A stretch of 54,436 nucleotides of DNA from Chloroflexota bacterium (GCA_016234535.1 JACRBH010000233.1:1-54436), one strand, 5' to 3'; shown: positions 33,525 to 43,659, counted from the first letter of the stretch. Notes: generated from the sequence alone by a model not told the origin. Numbers and translations: made by a program.

Positions 33525-34016
33525 ATGTTCAACGATCGCGATCTTGGCATCCTCGGCGCTGGGGCACTCTTGGCAGTCCTGTGTTTATTTCTTCCGCTAT
33601 CCTTCACCGGAAAGGTGGTGATCGGTTTTCTGGTCTTGGTCTCTTTCATGGCACTGGCTCTTCTGCGTCTTGGACCCGACCGCGTTCCGCCTGAAGTCTG
33701 GTGGATGCGCCGTTTTCGGTTTTCCATGCAGACAAGACAATATGTCAACCAACAGGCAGCCACGCGCAAAACAGAAGGCGATCCATCTCCGCCCAAACAA
33801 AAGGCACAACGCCCAACGATGGAGCGTGAACGTGCTACTCCTTCATACCAACCGCAAGCGGCAGGGCCAACCATGCGTCCCATTGATCTCGCATGGAATG
33901 AAGTCGGAGTCTATCCGTTGTTGACTGTCCTATTGGGAGTCGTGGGAATTTACTTTGCCGTCTGGCTGGCGAACGGCGGCGCACAGGAACTTTCGATCTG
34001 GTTTTTATGGAGATAA
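33525..34016 (+). CDS. PrgI/VirB3-like transfer protein
   Basis: A 163-residue protein. Two N-terminal membrane helices (GAGALLAVLCLFLPLSF and GKVVIGFLVLVSFMALALL) are followed by an RVPPEVWWMRRFRFSM stretch typical of PrgI-family proteins of Gram-positive-type conjugation systems. A Pro/Gln/Lys linker and a C-terminal membrane helix (YPLLTVLLGVVGIYFAVWL) follow. PrgI/VirB3 proteins normally work beside a VirB4 ATPase, which is not in the window. It is 7 bases after the VirB2-like gene. Confidence 0.68.
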   Translation: MFNDRDLGILGAGALLAVLCLFLPLSFTGKVVIGFLVLVSFMALALLRLGPDRVPPEVWWMRRFRFSMQTRQYVNQQAATRKTEGDPSPPKQKAQRPTMERERATPSYQPQAAGPTMRPIDLAWNEVGVYPLLTVLLGVVGIYFAVWLANGGAQELSIWFLWR

Positions 34017-34017
34017 C

Positions 34018-34950
34018 ATGATCACTTTGATTTCAATACTTGGCGCATTGGCGCTGGCAACCATCCCTATCACCTTTGGCTGGCGCCGCACGGTCGATGA
34101 AGCAGGCATGGCGCGCGCAATGGGCATTGCCCAACCGAAGAAGAAATTCGATCCTGAGAAGTTTGCGCGTCAAACCGGAACGGGACTTGTTTTCAACCAG
34201 ATCGCCTATGGATTTCTGGCGTGGGTAGGAGGAGGATTGGCAGGAGGCATGTTCTTGGGATTCTTTCCTGCGATCCTGTTTGCTATTGCAGGAGGCTTGC
34301 TGTATGCAGGAACTCTTTCCGATAAACGTCAGGAATTTCGCTTGAAGCAAGCGAAGGATATCTTGCGTGGCTTGGGAGTCGTTGAGACTCTTCTCTCACA
34401 AGGCAAGCCATTGGGCGATGCACTCGATGATGCGGCGCAAGCGGTGGGACCCGATGGCCGAATGGTATTGGGAGATCTGGTGGTTCGCTTGCGAACAGCA
34501 CCTGCCGATGAAGCAGCACTTGCTGTTCGTGAATGGACTACCGCCTGGGATAATCCCGCCGTGGACATTGTCGCCACTTCATTACTAGCCTCCATCGAAG
34601 GGCGCATCGAGATAAGTCCATTGGTGGCATCTCTTCGTAAAACCTTGGGAACTGTAGTGGAAGTCTTATCCCGCGCGCGTGCCGCTGCCAAGGGTGTGGA
34701 ATGGCAGGCGCGATTTCTGGCACTCTTCCCCCCTGGTGTACTGGTTTTGATCGCCATCACCACGCCCGAAGTTGGGAAGTTGTATTCCGGCAATCCATTG
34801 TTTCTCTCGCCTGTCATTATCGGTTCAGGTGTGTCCTACTGGCTCTCGATGCGCATGATCCGCAATGGCTTGTCCATCGAAGCCTCAATGGGATTGCAAG
34901 CCGGACAGCAGGGTGAGATTCGCCTGGATAGACTGGGAAGGGTCTTATAG
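34018..34950 (+). CDS. TadB-like type II secretion F-domain protein
   Basis: A 310-residue membrane protein of the GspF/TadB type. An N-terminal helix, a pair of helices near residues 68-105, a cytosolic bundle with the VVETLLSQGKPLGDALDDAA motif, and a C-terminal pair of helices (FLALFPPGVLVLIAI and LSPVIIGSGVSYWL) are visible. ATG 34018 is one base after the PrgI-like stop. It is the partner one would expect for the TadC-like protein at 2195, but here it sits in a type IV secretion-like run. The stop overlaps the GTG start of the next gene. Confidence 0.72.
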   Translation: MITLISILGALALATIPITFGWRRTVDEAGMARAMGIAQPKKKFDPEKFARQTGTGLVFNQIAYGFLAWVGGGLAGGMFLGFFPAILFAIAGGLLYAGTLSDKRQEFRLKQAKDILRGLGVVETLLSQGKPLGDALDDAAQAVGPDGRMVLGDLVVRLRTAPADEAALAVREWTTAWDNPAVDIVATSLLASIEGRIEISPLVASLRKTLGTVVEVLSRARAAAKGVEWQARFLALFPPGVLVLIAITTPEVGKLYSGNPLFLSPVIIGSGVSYWLSMRMIRNGLSIEASMGLQAGQQGEIRLDRLGRVL

Positions 34951-35651
34951 TGAAAGGGTTCTTCCGATTTTCCATTGCCCTGATGACCGCCCCGTTATTA
35001 TGCGGGGCCGCTTTGGTGGTGGGGTATGTGATGCTGGTAGTGATGAGCATTCCTCAATTACCGTCATGGGCGCAACCCGGTGTGGAGCGGTGGCTATTCG
35101 ATGTTCCCCAATATGCAGAGTCCAGTGACAACGGTTCATATGGAAACTCAACACCTGCCGGCATGAGCGCTGTTCCGTGGGACGACTATATTGGACCCGG
35201 TTCAGAAATTTATGGCTTGCCGATGGTCGGTCCCATCCAGCTTTGGAGCACCTTGTATGACAAGCCTTTATTAGGCTGCATGTTTCAAGACCCGCATTAC
35301 CGGACTCACACAGGCAGTGATTTTCCCGAGAATGAAGGTACGCCGATCCATACAACGATTGCCGGCGAGGTGGTTTGGGCTGGGCAGAATGGTCCGTGGG
35401 GAAACTTGGTGGTGGTTGAGAATAATGGCTATCAGGTCTGGCTGGCGCATTTGAGCAGCATTCAAGTATCCGAAGGGCAAATCATAAATTATGGGGACGT
35501 AGTGGGTCTGAGCGGCAACACAGGCAATAGCACCGGCGCTCATTTACATTATGGCATCAAGCAGAAGACGGGCGAGAAAAGTTTTGTCTGGCTAAACCCT
35601 CAATCCTTCTTTACCGAAGATGAATATATCTACATTGGGTGTTCGGATTAA
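34950..35651 (+). CDS. M23 family peptidoglycan endopeptidase
   Basis: A 233-residue exported, membrane-anchored protein. An N-terminal helix (LMTAPLLCGAALVVGYVMLVV) is followed by a linker and an M23/LytM domain from about residue 105. Zinc ligands are H120 and D124 in HTGSD and H200 in AHLH; H167 and H198 complete the site. Such enzymes cut peptide cross-links so that a transfer machine can cross the wall. GTG 34950 overlaps the TadB-like stop codon by one base. It matches the VirB1-type role in type IV secretion systems. Confidence 0.8.
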   Translation: MKGFFRFSIALMTAPLLCGAALVVGYVMLVVMSIPQLPSWAQPGVERWLFDVPQYAESSDNGSYGNSTPAGMSAVPWDDYIGPGSEIYGLPMVGPIQLWSTLYDKPLLGCMFQDPHYRTHTGSDFPENEGTPIHTTIAGEVVWAGQNGPWGNLVVVENNGYQVWLAHLSSIQVSEGQIINYGDVVGLSGNTGNSTGAHLHYGIKQKTGEKSFVWLNPQSFFTEDEYIYIGCSD

Positions 35652-35654
35652 CAT

Positions 35655-36770
35655 ATGACTGTTCGCGTCGGTAAAATGACCTTTTCGGATTGGATTAGCC
35701 TGCCGTACAAAGGGCTCCATACGGATACGTTTATCTTCCATATTGATGCCTTGAACGGGCTCCCGCCTTTTGAATACCGGGATCCCCTGCAGCGTCTGGC
35801 TGCTCATTTGAACAATAAACGTCACGGTGCCTCTTTATGGATTCAGGTAGTTGCTCCAGGAGAGTGGTATCTGATGGAAGTCAAGCGCTCACTCACGTTG
35901 GAATTGGGATTAAGCGTACCCTATGCAATCACACCGGTTGGACGAACCCCGGAATGGCTTGAATTTTCTCGACCTCCTGCCCTATGGCATTCCTCAAACT
36001 ATAATCCTCCAGTCGTGAAGGAGAAACCTTTACCTGTTTCCCAGGAAGAATTGAAATGCATGCAAGTACTGGCAAGAATCCAGGAAGGGCTTGGATTGGA
36101 AGTTGCTTCACTGGCTGGATTGGATGACGATGTTTCGATAAATGCCCTTGTCACCCTGAAAGCGAAGGGGTTAGCAGGGTATGCCACCGATCCTGAAGAA
36201 CCAAACGAGAAAAAATCCAAATCAACAAAAAGCCTAACACCATACTGGCAACTGACACGCAAGGGATTATCGCTTGCCATGCGGAGTTGGGGTATACCTG
36301 CAGGTGTAGAGTTTACTGATCGCAAGGAGGAAAGTCCGAAACATGCCAGGACACCCCACAGACACATTTCGCGCAGGTGGCCGGCATGGTTGCGGTCTGC
36401 TTATCCCCACGCAGAAGTTTGGGTTGGCTGGAGTGAAGTAAGACTTCCGGAAACATCTGTGCTCCCGGATGGATTGGCGTGGGGACGAATCCAGGGATTT
36501 GAAACATTGTTCTGGTTGGAGGTTGGGGATGAACACAAGAGCACTGAGAAGATAGAGTTAATTACAAAAACGAGGCTGGCAGAAGCCCTGGAGTTCTGTC
36601 AGGCAACAGGAGTACGGCTTGTGTATGCACAGTTGAGTCCGAACTGGGTTCAAAAAGCTGCTGGCTGGGCATGTGTAGATATGTCGGAAGAAGTGGCTGT
36701 GATCATGGGAAATATACGGAAGTTTGGGAAGTTACCATTGGTAGAGTGGGGTAGAACCACATCCAATTAG
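35655..36770 (+). CDS. Replication-relaxation-like DNA-binding protein
   Basis: A 371-residue soluble protein. The central part (about residues 125-225) looks like a winged-helix pair, with LTPYWQLTRKGLSLAM at its end. The C-terminal part (about 245-365) has PDGLAWG, then FWLEVGDEHKSTEKIEL and a helix KTRLAEALEFCQAT. This resembles the replication-relaxation family found in mobile elements, where a PD-(D/E)XK-like fold follows a winged helix. It ends the transfer operon 4 bases after the M23 gene. The call rests on pattern likeness; a generic nuclease-fold regulator is the alternative. Confidence 0.5.
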   Translation: MTVRVGKMTFSDWISLPYKGLHTDTFIFHIDALNGLPPFEYRDPLQRLAAHLNNKRHGASLWIQVVAPGEWYLMEVKRSLTLELGLSVPYAITPVGRTPEWLEFSRPPALWHSSNYNPPVVKEKPLPVSQEELKCMQVLARIQEGLGLEVASLAGLDDDVSINALVTLKAKGLAGYATDPEEPNEKKSKSTKSLTPYWQLTRKGLSLAMRSWGIPAGVEFTDRKEESPKHARTPHRHISRRWPAWLRSAYPHAEVWVGWSEVRLPETSVLPDGLAWGRIQGFETLFWLEVGDEHKSTEKIELITKTRLAEALEFCQATGVRLVYAQLSPNWVQKAAGWACVDMSEEVAVIMGNIRKFGKLPLVEWGRTTSN

Positions 36771-36793
36771 CCATTCCTTCCCATGATTTAAAC

Positions 36794-38557
36794 CTACCCA
36801 ATGAAAAATTCAAACAGAGCAGCATGTGACTGCCTGAGTTTTTGCTCGTCCATCTTTTCCACCATGCGATCATAGGTCAGGTAGCCATTGATCTCGATTT
36901 CCACGTCTGTTGTCTGGGTGTAAATTGCCGCTGCCAGCCCCTGTGAAATAAGCGGCTTGAGTTCCGTTTCCAACAAAGATAGATAAGCATCCGTCAGGGT
37001 TTCAGATGTTTCGTAAAAACGATAGCCAAATTTTTTGTTTTCATCCCATATATGCCCGGGAACTTTCAAGCTGTATCCGCCAAATTCTGAGATAACAAAA
37101 GCGCGCTTGTCTCGCTTGGGTTGTTTCAACTTTTTGACATACACATGCCTGCTTTGAAAATCTCCAGCACCCTGATCGAACCAGCCCGAAGCATGATCCA
37201 CCAATCGAGTGGGGTCATACGACTTGACCCATTCCGCCACCTCTACGGATTGAAATTGCCCCCAGCTTTCGTTGAACGGAACCCACACCGCAATGCAAGC
37301 CGCATTATACAAATGATCGATCATACCTTGCAGTTCGCTTCGATAGCATGCACGATTTTCTGCACCATCCCGCCCGAAGCGTTTTAAGCGGCGCGTGTCA
37401 TTTCGATGAAAGCCAAATATCAATGAAAGCGTGGCAACCACTTCCCCATCGATCAAGCCACCATTTGGCATATCCTGCCAGACGATCATGCCAAGCCTGT
37501 CACAGTGGTAATACCATCGCAAAGACTCCACCTTGATGTGCTTGCGGATCATGTTGCAGCCGATTCGCTTTGTATATTCAATATCAAACAACATCGCTTC
37601 TTCCGACGGTGGTGTATACAGCCCGTCAGGGAAATAGCCCTGATCAAGCGGGCCATACAAAAACAATGGCTGATTATTCAATGCAAAGCGTAAATGTCCT
37701 TCCGCATCTTTCATTAACCCAAACTTACGCATTGCAAAGTAACTATCCACTTGATCTACAACTTGACCATCTCGAATTAATTGGACTCGCAAATCATACA
37801 GATACGGATCATCGGGAGTCCATACTCGTGGATTGGGAATCGCGCTTCTTAACCGCTCCGTCACCTGCCCATTGACCGAGGAAATTTTTTCTCCGCTGCT
37901 GCTTATCACTGCTACTACACTGACGCCCTCTGCTGATCCCCGAAGTTTGACTTCCACTGTCAGTGTTTCAGAGTCAAGATCAGGTGTGAGTTTCAACGAT
38001 TCAATACTGACCTCAGGTACAACCTCCAACCAGACCGTTTGCCAGATCCCCGAAATTGCTGTGTACCAAATCCCTTTGGGATTCAATACCTGTTTTCCAC
38101 GTTGCTGCAAGCCTGTATCCGTCGGGTCCCAAACGGAGACGATTAATTCATTTTCTCCATCGACGAGCGCATCAGTAATATCAAACGTAAATGGGAGATA
38201 GCCGCCGCGATGTTCACCGACATGTTTTCCATTGACCCAGATATCACATTCATCATCCACTGCGCCGAAGTGAAGTAAAACCCTCTCCCCCGCCCGCTCT
38301 CCCACAGGGAGAGGGAGTGTCCTCCGATACCACAAGCGTTGACTCGGCAGTAACGGCTTCTGTACACAAGAGAGTTCTGATTCAACACAATAAGGGACGA
38401 GTATTTTCCCGTCAAAATTTATTGGCGTAGGATGTTCCTTCGGCAGAATTGCATAATCCCACAACCCATTGAGATTGACCCAATCAGGCCGCGTCATTTG
38501 CGGACGGGGATATTCGGGCAAAGGAATTGGCGCAGCAGGAGACCAGGGAGTTTTCAT
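36794..38557 (-). CDS. Glycoside hydrolase family 2
   Basis: A 587-residue GH2 enzyme, cytoplasmic (no signal peptide). An N-terminal sugar-binding jelly roll contains [20 protein letters not shown] and GGYLPF. An Ig-like middle domain precedes the TIM barrel. The acid/base E430 is in FNESWG and the nucleophile E491 is in ISEFGG. Family members include beta-galactosidase and beta-glucuronidase; the acting sugar cannot be read from sequence. The ATG at 38557 lies 4 bases after the DUF2804 stop and fits the family start. It is the last gene of the operon. Confidence 0.85.
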   Translation of the reverse strand: MKTPWSPAAPIPLPEYPRPQMTRPDWVNLNGLWDYAILPKEHPTPINFDGKILVPYCVESELSCVQKPLLPSQRLWYRRTLPLPVGERAGERVLLHFGAVDDECDIWVNGKHVGEHRGGYLPFTFDITDALVDGENELIVSVWDPTDTGLQQRGKQVLNPKGIWYTAISGIWQTVWLEVVPEVSIESLKLTPDLDSETLTVEVKLRGSAEGVSVVAVISSSGEKISSVNGQVTERLRSAIPNPRVWTPDDPYLYDLRVQLIRDGQVVDQVDSYFAMRKFGLMKDAEGHLRFALNNQPLFLYGPLDQGYFPDGLYTPPSEEAMLFDIEYTKRIGCNMIRKHIKVESLRWYYHCDRLGMIVWQDMPNGGLIDGEVVATLSLIFGFHRNDTRRLKRFGRDGAENRACYRSELQGMIDHLYNAACIAVWVPFNESWGQFQSVEVAEWVKSYDPTRLVDHASGWFDQGAGDFQSRHVYVKKLKQPKRDKRAFVISEFGGYSLKVPGHIWDENKKFGYRFYETSETLTDAYLSLLETELKPLISQGLAAAIYTQTTDVEIEINGYLTYDRMVEKMDEQKLRQSHAALFEFFIG

Positions 38558-38561
38558 TGAC

Positions 38562-39596
38562 CTACCATTTGGCGTGATGCTCTTCTGCAAAACCGATCAG
38601 ATCCTTTATTTCTATCTTTTCACCTTCGTCTGTGATCGCAAAGCCGTTGTAGCGGCCAAACATTTGGTGAACTTTGCTCGTGATAATCCCAAGATTGGTT
38701 TGAGCCAGACGATCTTTGAACGGTGTGAAAGTCAGGTCGAGGCGGTTTTCGGTGTCGGTAAATTTCCAGGGTTTCATGTAATCGCCTGAGACGTAATCGA
38801 ATTTGATCTGTTTCAATTTGTGAATACGGTTATTCAAAATGATTGCATTTTCGCCCGCTTTGGAAAGGTCGCCAAAGCCCTGCCCGAAGTTGAGGCCGAT
38901 GGTACGACCATCGGGCAGGAAACCAGAGGCGCTTGCCCAATTCCAGAAGGATTGATATTCCCAAACACCACGTCCCCAATCCAGCGAACCAAGCGATGTT
39001 GTTGGTGTGAGGGTTTCAGTCATGTCGCCGTATTTGACTGTTCCGCTGGCGGGCAGGCAGTTGATCTTGCGGTTCCAATAGAAACGTTTTTGTCCAATGG
39101 GAATCACGATGTTCATTGATTCGTGTCTAAGCGGTGTTTGCAGATCAATCTCAGCTTGGATGCCGCGACCATTGTGGAAGGAAGGCCAGGAGACAGATAA
39201 ATGCCGATGGTCAGCGTACAGACTAAAGTCAAGTTTGAGGCGGGCGTCTTCGAAGTGACTATCCCCTTCGGTGGAGTTGCGCGGCAGAGTCACACCCTTT
39301 CCAAATGGGACAACGATCCCCTCCTCGTGCAGATCACCTGTTTCGAAGTCCATCGTGTAAACGAAGAGATTGCCCGCGTAACCGAGGTCGGCAATGGTAG
39401 CGGAGAAGAAACGCCGCGGACTGAAGACAGCGTAGTAATCCCAGCGTTTGATGCGAAATCGCTGCAAGGGTGTGAGGGCGTAGAAGCGGGCGGCCTCAAG
39501 GTTGCAATCAAGAATGGGCTGGCGCGCCCAGCCAACCTGGGCAAGTTGTCCATTCGGCTGGAGCAAAGGACCTGTTTGAGTTAATTCAGTTTGCAT
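38562..39596 (-). CDS. DUF2804 protein
   Basis: A 344-residue soluble protein of the DUF2804 family. It has an N-terminal segment [17 protein letters not shown], a [22 protein letters not shown] stretch, a central [25 protein letters not shown] signature and a lipocalin-like beta-rich body. The family has no settled function. It lies between GH127 and GH2 on one transcript, so a sugar-processing role is plausible. Spacing to the neighbours is 12 bases upstream and 4 bases downstream. Confidence 0.82.
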   Translation of the reverse strand: MQTELTQTGPLLQPNGQLAQVGWARQPILDCNLEAARFYALTPLQRFRIKRWDYYAVFSPRRFFSATIADLGYAGNLFVYTMDFETGDLHEEGIVVPFGKGVTLPRNSTEGDSHFEDARLKLDFSLYADHRHLSVSWPSFHNGRGIQAEIDLQTPLRHESMNIVIPIGQKRFYWNRKINCLPASGTVKYGDMTETLTPTTSLGSLDWGRGVWEYQSFWNWASASGFLPDGRTIGLNFGQGFGDLSKAGENAIILNNRIHKLKQIKFDYVSGDYMKPWKFTDTENRLDLTFTPFKDRLAQTNLGIITSKVHQMFGRYNGFAITDEGEKIEIKDLIGFAEEHHAKW

Positions 39597-39608
39597 GGTT
39601 TCTCCATT

Positions 39609-41612
39609 TTATTTGTTGACCCAGACTGTCATCGTGGATTCGCCGCGGTTACCCCACAGATGGTAGGGAATAAAAGTAAGCGGTTGGCCTGTTTTTGTCT
39701 GTCCGATTATCTTTACTACTCCACCAAGTAATCGCGCGTCAAATGCGGAGTCTAGTGATTTTGTATCTATCACAGCGTTGAAAATATCTACATCAGGATT
39801 ATCTACACTTTCAAGGCAGTACACCAATGGTCCACGTGTGACGGTGACCTTGCCTTTATGACCCTTGACCTTTGGGTAAGTGCGGCGCACCTGAATGGAC
39901 ATATCAAAATCAAATTCCAAAGCATCACCCGTTGACCAGGTTCGATCAACGCAAGCAAACCAACTGATTTGAGGGTTATAGCCAGATGCAGTCAATTTGG
40001 GCAATTGTTCAAATGAGTTATGAATCTCCGCCATGCTGACAGAGTGGCTGAAATGCTCTTCCGTATTATTTTCCAGCATTTTCTCTTCTACTGGAGCATA
40101 CATATTGACCATAGATTTTGGACTCCATGATGGAATCCGTAAGTGAAGTTTAATTTTTTTCTTTTCAAAAGGGTCGACATGAATCACCACTCTCCCATTC
40201 CAAGGCAACTCTGATTCGACCTTGATATTCACAGGAATACCAACATCAATAACGGTTTCACTGCTGATGTATTGATGAATGAAGATTTCATTTTGATTGG
40301 ACGAGTAAATATATTTCCCCAAGTCTGCCCATGTGCGCGAGAGGTTGGATGGGCAGCAGGGAACGGAATACCACTGCTTGCGAGTCACTCCGCCACGGCA
40401 AGTGAGCGGATTGTTGTAAAGATAACTCGTGCCGTCCAATCCCATGCCAACTGCGGCAGCGTTGTAAAGCTGCCATTCGAATAAGTCGCTATATTTGGCC
40501 TCACTCGTAAGCTGTGCCATTTCCCAATTCCAGAACATGCTGCCTAGGGCAGCGCAGGTTTCGGCGTAGGCATATTCGGGGTCAAGTTCGTAGTCGTTGC
40601 CAAAGCCCTCTGAGCCAGGCACTGAACCAATTCCACCAGTGACGTACATGCGGCGCGTGACCATGCTTTCCCACACCTGCTCCAATGCGTGGACGAGAGT
40701 CTGATCTCCGTTTTCTCGGGCGAGCATAGCAACGGCTGTTTCAAGATACGCAAAACGGACAGAGTGGCCGACTGGAACTGTCTGTTTGCGGATGGGAGCA
40801 TGCTGCTGAAAGTATTTTCCGCTCAAGGCGTTGACCTGCCAGCGCAATCTCGAATAACGTGGTTGTTTTGATGCGTTGTCAGGCGGGAGGTGGAAAGGCT
40901 TGAATTCAGGATGCGCGGAAAGATATTCCTGCTTTTTCTGTTTAATAAAATTACGGCGCTGACCTACGCTGGAGTTTTGGCGAATGAGTGAAAGCGCAAA
41001 CAGTGGATTGTGTCCGCGCTGTTCGATGAATTGACGTGCCATTTCGAGATAAGGTTGATGATCTGTAACTTTACACAATCGCAATAATGCGATCTCGATC
41101 TCTTCGTGACCTGGGGTATGGTCTGTGCCTTTGCCAAGAAAATCTTCCACGATGCGGTCTGCGGCACAGCGGGCAATCGCGAGCATATCTGTGCGGGCGG
41201 TGGCCTCGTAATGCGAGACGCCTGCTTCGATCAAATGTCCATGGCAATAAAGTTCGTGTTCGATCTGTAGATTTTTCCAACGATCATTTGGGAAGTGTAT
41301 CTGATTGTAGGTGAAGAGATAACCGTCGGGGCGCTGGGCACGCTCTACCAGCATAATGAATTCGTCCATAACGATAGCAAGCTCGGGCGTGGGAAAAGAG
41401 GTGTATATTCGGGAGGCTGCATCCAGCCATTTGTAGGCGTCTGAATCAGCGAAGAACCAGCCTTCGCGGAAGCCATCCACATCCCCTGCCGCAATGCGGA
41501 AATTTTCGATGCATCCCGATTTCTCAAGCTGCTCCCATTGATGGAAGATCGCGCGTTGGGCGTTGACCTCAAGACGGTCGTGCCAGAAACCTGATGTGAT
41601 TTTTGTTTTCAT
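39609..41612 (-). CDS. GH127 beta-L-arabinofuranosidase
   Basis: A 667-residue enzyme that closely matches HypBA1-type GH127, which releases L-arabinose from beta-1,2-arabinofuranosides by a cysteine nucleophile and zinc. The key residues are visible: E351 and C353 in AETCAALG, and C419/C420 in PCCPSN, at positions almost the same as in HypBA1. The N-terminal alpha/alpha barrel includes GDVDGFREGWFFADSDAYKW. A C-terminal beta-sandwich follows. It has no signal peptide, so it acts inside the cell on sugars brought in by the neighbouring transporter. It overlaps the transporter gene by ATGA. Confidence 0.88.
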   Translation of the reverse strand: MKTKITSGFWHDRLEVNAQRAIFHQWEQLEKSGCIENFRIAAGDVDGFREGWFFADSDAYKWLDAASRIYTSFPTPELAIVMDEFIMLVERAQRPDGYLFTYNQIHFPNDRWKNLQIEHELYCHGHLIEAGVSHYEATARTDMLAIARCAADRIVEDFLGKGTDHTPGHEEIEIALLRLCKVTDHQPYLEMARQFIEQRGHNPLFALSLIRQNSSVGQRRNFIKQKKQEYLSAHPEFKPFHLPPDNASKQPRYSRLRWQVNALSGKYFQQHAPIRKQTVPVGHSVRFAYLETAVAMLARENGDQTLVHALEQVWESMVTRRMYVTGGIGSVPGSEGFGNDYELDPEYAYAETCAALGSMFWNWEMAQLTSEAKYSDLFEWQLYNAAAVGMGLDGTSYLYNNPLTCRGGVTRKQWYSVPCCPSNLSRTWADLGKYIYSSNQNEIFIHQYISSETVIDVGIPVNIKVESELPWNGRVVIHVDPFEKKKIKLHLRIPSWSPKSMVNMYAPVEEKMLENNTEEHFSHSVSMAEIHNSFEQLPKLTASGYNPQISWFACVDRTWSTGDALEFDFDMSIQVRRTYPKVKGHKGKVTVTRGPLVYCLESVDNPDVDIFNAVIDTKSLDSAFDARLLGGVVKIIGQTKTGQPLTFIPYHLWGNRGESTMTVWVNK

Positions 41613-42892
41613 TTTTTATCATTGATGAAGAAAAGAGGAATGAGCGCGAGCAGGCTGATGACCGAGCCGACTTGGAAAATGATCGGAGCGGGAACGAATC
41701 CTGCTTGACCGTTGAGGGTGGTCGGTGCGCCGAAGTTTTGAATCAGTGTTGAGCCGATCCACGGGCCGACGACCATTGGAATGGCGATCCAGAAAATCAT
41801 ACGGATGCCAAGAAACTTGCCACGATTTTGTTCAGGGAGTAAATCTTTGAGCCACGCCACGGACGCGATACCCATCGCAACGGAGAATGCCTGCCAGAGT
41901 AAACCTGTGAGCGCGAGCAGGGGCAGGCTATTTACGAGCGAAAGCAAGATGCCGCCGAGGCTGCTGACGATGGTGGCGAAAAAGATCATGTTGCGCTTGT
42001 TCCATTTGTCTGCGAGCAAGCCGAAGGGAATGGCGAAGACTGCACTACCCAACATGACCGCGCCGCCGATGATGCTGAATTCGGTCTTGGTGACGCCGAT
42101 GTAATTTTCAAGATAGATGATGAGATACGGCAGCGAGACTTGCATACCAATGCTGCTCAGCATGATAAAGATGAGAATGATGAACAGTTCGCGATTTTCT
42201 TTCAGGGTGCTGACATCAAAAAGCTCGGCAAACTCGGAGAGGAAGGAACGCTTCGGCGCTTCGCTTTCGGCAGGGAGTTTTACATCTTGAAGCAAACTGC
42301 CTGCGATAACACCGACAACGATGACGATTCCGCCCAACAAATAGAAGAAGGTGAAATAGCCGAGGCTGTCGATCAACATACCTGCTGCGACCATCGCGAC
42401 AATTTGCGCAAGGAAGACGCTCAAGTTGAGCACTCCTTCGACTCGTCCACGGGTTTCAGTGGTGGCGACGTCAGTTGTCCATGCACTGAATGCAGCGTCG
42501 TTGGCAGTGGAGCCGAAGAAGGTCATGATCGAGTCCGCGACGACAACCATTATGATGGCAATGCTGGTGACTTTAATGTAAGCAACGGTTGGGAATAAAA
42601 CGGTGGAAAGTCCCCATAACACATAGCCGATCAAAATAAACGGACGACGCCTTCCCCAACGTGAGCGGGTGCGGTCGCTGAGCGTGCCCATGAAGAGCGT
42701 GGTCAACGTGGCAGTGATGGCGCTGGCAGCGACCATCCATGCCACGGGGCGCGGGTCGGGAGTGATGGTATCGTAGACAAATGTGTTGAACCATGAATTT
42801 TCAACAGCCCAGGCAATTTGTCCCGTGAGGGCGAGGGCGAACATGACGAACCAGGCGCGGGAGGAAAGACGTGATGAGAGGGTGGTTTGCAT
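41609..42892 (-). CDS. MFS/GPH-type sugar transporter
   Basis: A 427-residue carrier with about 12 membrane helices. The GTLSDRTRSRWGRRRPFILIG loop between helices 2 and 3 is the signature of the glycoside-pentoside-hexuronide:cation symporter and sucrose-carrier branch of the MFS fold. It is the first gene of a four-gene operon with GH127, DUF2804 and GH2, so its cargo is probably an arabinose-containing oligosaccharide. ATG 42892 follows AAAGGA on the - strand. A palindrome that might be an operator lies about 190 bases upstream. Confidence 0.85.
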   Translation of the reverse strand: MQTTLSSRLSSRAWFVMFALALTGQIAWAVENSWFNTFVYDTITPDPRPVAWMVAASAITATLTTLFMGTLSDRTRSRWGRRRPFILIGYVLWGLSTVLFPTVAYIKVTSIAIIMVVVADSIMTFFGSTANDAAFSAWTTDVATTETRGRVEGVLNLSVFLAQIVAMVAAGMLIDSLGYFTFFYLLGGIVIVVGVIAGSLLQDVKLPAESEAPKRSFLSEFAELFDVSTLKENRELFIILIFIMLSSIGMQVSLPYLIIYLENYIGVTKTEFSIIGGAVMLGSAVFAIPFGLLADKWNKRNMIFFATIVSSLGGILLSLVNSLPLLALTGLLWQAFSVAMGIASVAWLKDLLPEQNRGKFLGIRMIFWIAIPMVVGPWIGSTLIQNFGAPTTLNGQAGFVPAPIIFQVGSVISLLALIPLFFINDKK

Positions 42893-43077
42893 GGAGTCCT
42901 TTTTGGAATGGATTTATTTCATCAAAGTATTTTTTGCCAATCCTTTACATCCACTCGGTGTTCACCAATAAGGATCAATGTGATGGCTATCCCACCACTC
43001 CACTTTTATAAAAATAATTATAGAAGCACGTCACTTAAAACACAATAGCAATAATAAAACACTCATGGAAACGAAAC

Positions 43078-43092
43078 TAACGCTATACGTTA
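43078..43092. promoter_or_regulatory. Palindrome upstream of the sugar operon
   Basis: TAACG-CTATA-CGTTA is a perfect 5-bp inverted repeat with a 5-base centre, about 190 bases upstream of the transporter gene. It resembles operators of LacI-type sugar regulators in size and symmetry, but no LacI gene lies nearby. The rest of the 225-base gap shows no gene. Confidence 0.35.
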
Positions 43093-43117
43093 AGATCGTG
43101 TTTTGAAAAATGCCCAG

Positions 43118-43612
43118 TTAAGGTGGCAACTCGTGATTGATTCGTTGGACAGCAGAAATATCCTCAAATGAAATGGACTGTTCGCGCATCCTGCGAGCCA
43201 GCATGGTAACGATGGCACGTAGACTGCACAAGTGTGTGAAGGCCGAGCCAAACAGCGAACGATCCACCAGGGGCAGGTATTTCACCAGTTGATGATTGGC
43301 ATGCAGCCTATAAACAAAGGCGTCGTCAAAATAATTGAGCACATCCACCAGAGTCTGTTGATTTAAATTCCCATATCTTTCGCCAGCTTGTGACAAGCGG
43401 CAGGTGTCCAATTCGCCATTGGCCTTGATGGTCAACGATGGACTCAGACGATAGAAGTTACGGCAGGACAAAGTATGACTGCATTCATCCATGATCGGGA
43501 ATTGGATCCTCTTATCACCAGCACCATTGCCCACATCGATGAAGTTGGCGTTGACATATTCGGGTGAATTGCCAGAAGTGTAGGGAAAGGGGTTGGAAAT
43601 AATGGATAAATC
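43118..43612 (-). pseudogene. 5'-truncated SPASM-like (radical SAM) gene
   Basis: The - strand frame from 43612 to 43118 is open for 164 codons but has an in-frame stop at 43613-43615 and no good start. The residues CSHTLSCRNFYRLSP, then SLTIKANGELDTC and YGNL, resemble the C-terminal SPASM region of radical SAM enzymes, where Cys residues bind auxiliary Fe-S clusters. The radical SAM core (CxxxCxxC) is absent. It appears to be the tail of a gene cut off at the edge of the CRISPR-Cas locus. The family call is tentative. Confidence 0.45.
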
Positions 43613-43622
43613 CTAAATACAT

Positions 43623-43641
43623 TGTTGCAGTACTTGCAACA
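43623..43641. promoter_or_regulatory. TGTTGCA palindrome upstream of the CRISPR-Cas locus
   Basis: TGTTGCA-GTACT-TGCAACA is a perfect 7-bp inverted repeat 46 bases upstream of the small winged-helix gene. A TGTTGCA and a TTGCAA recur upstream of cas3 at 43897 and 43932. This suggests an operator bound by one of the two regulators encoded here. Confidence 0.5.
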
Positions 43642-43659
43642 TGCCTCCCGTATTGTTGA

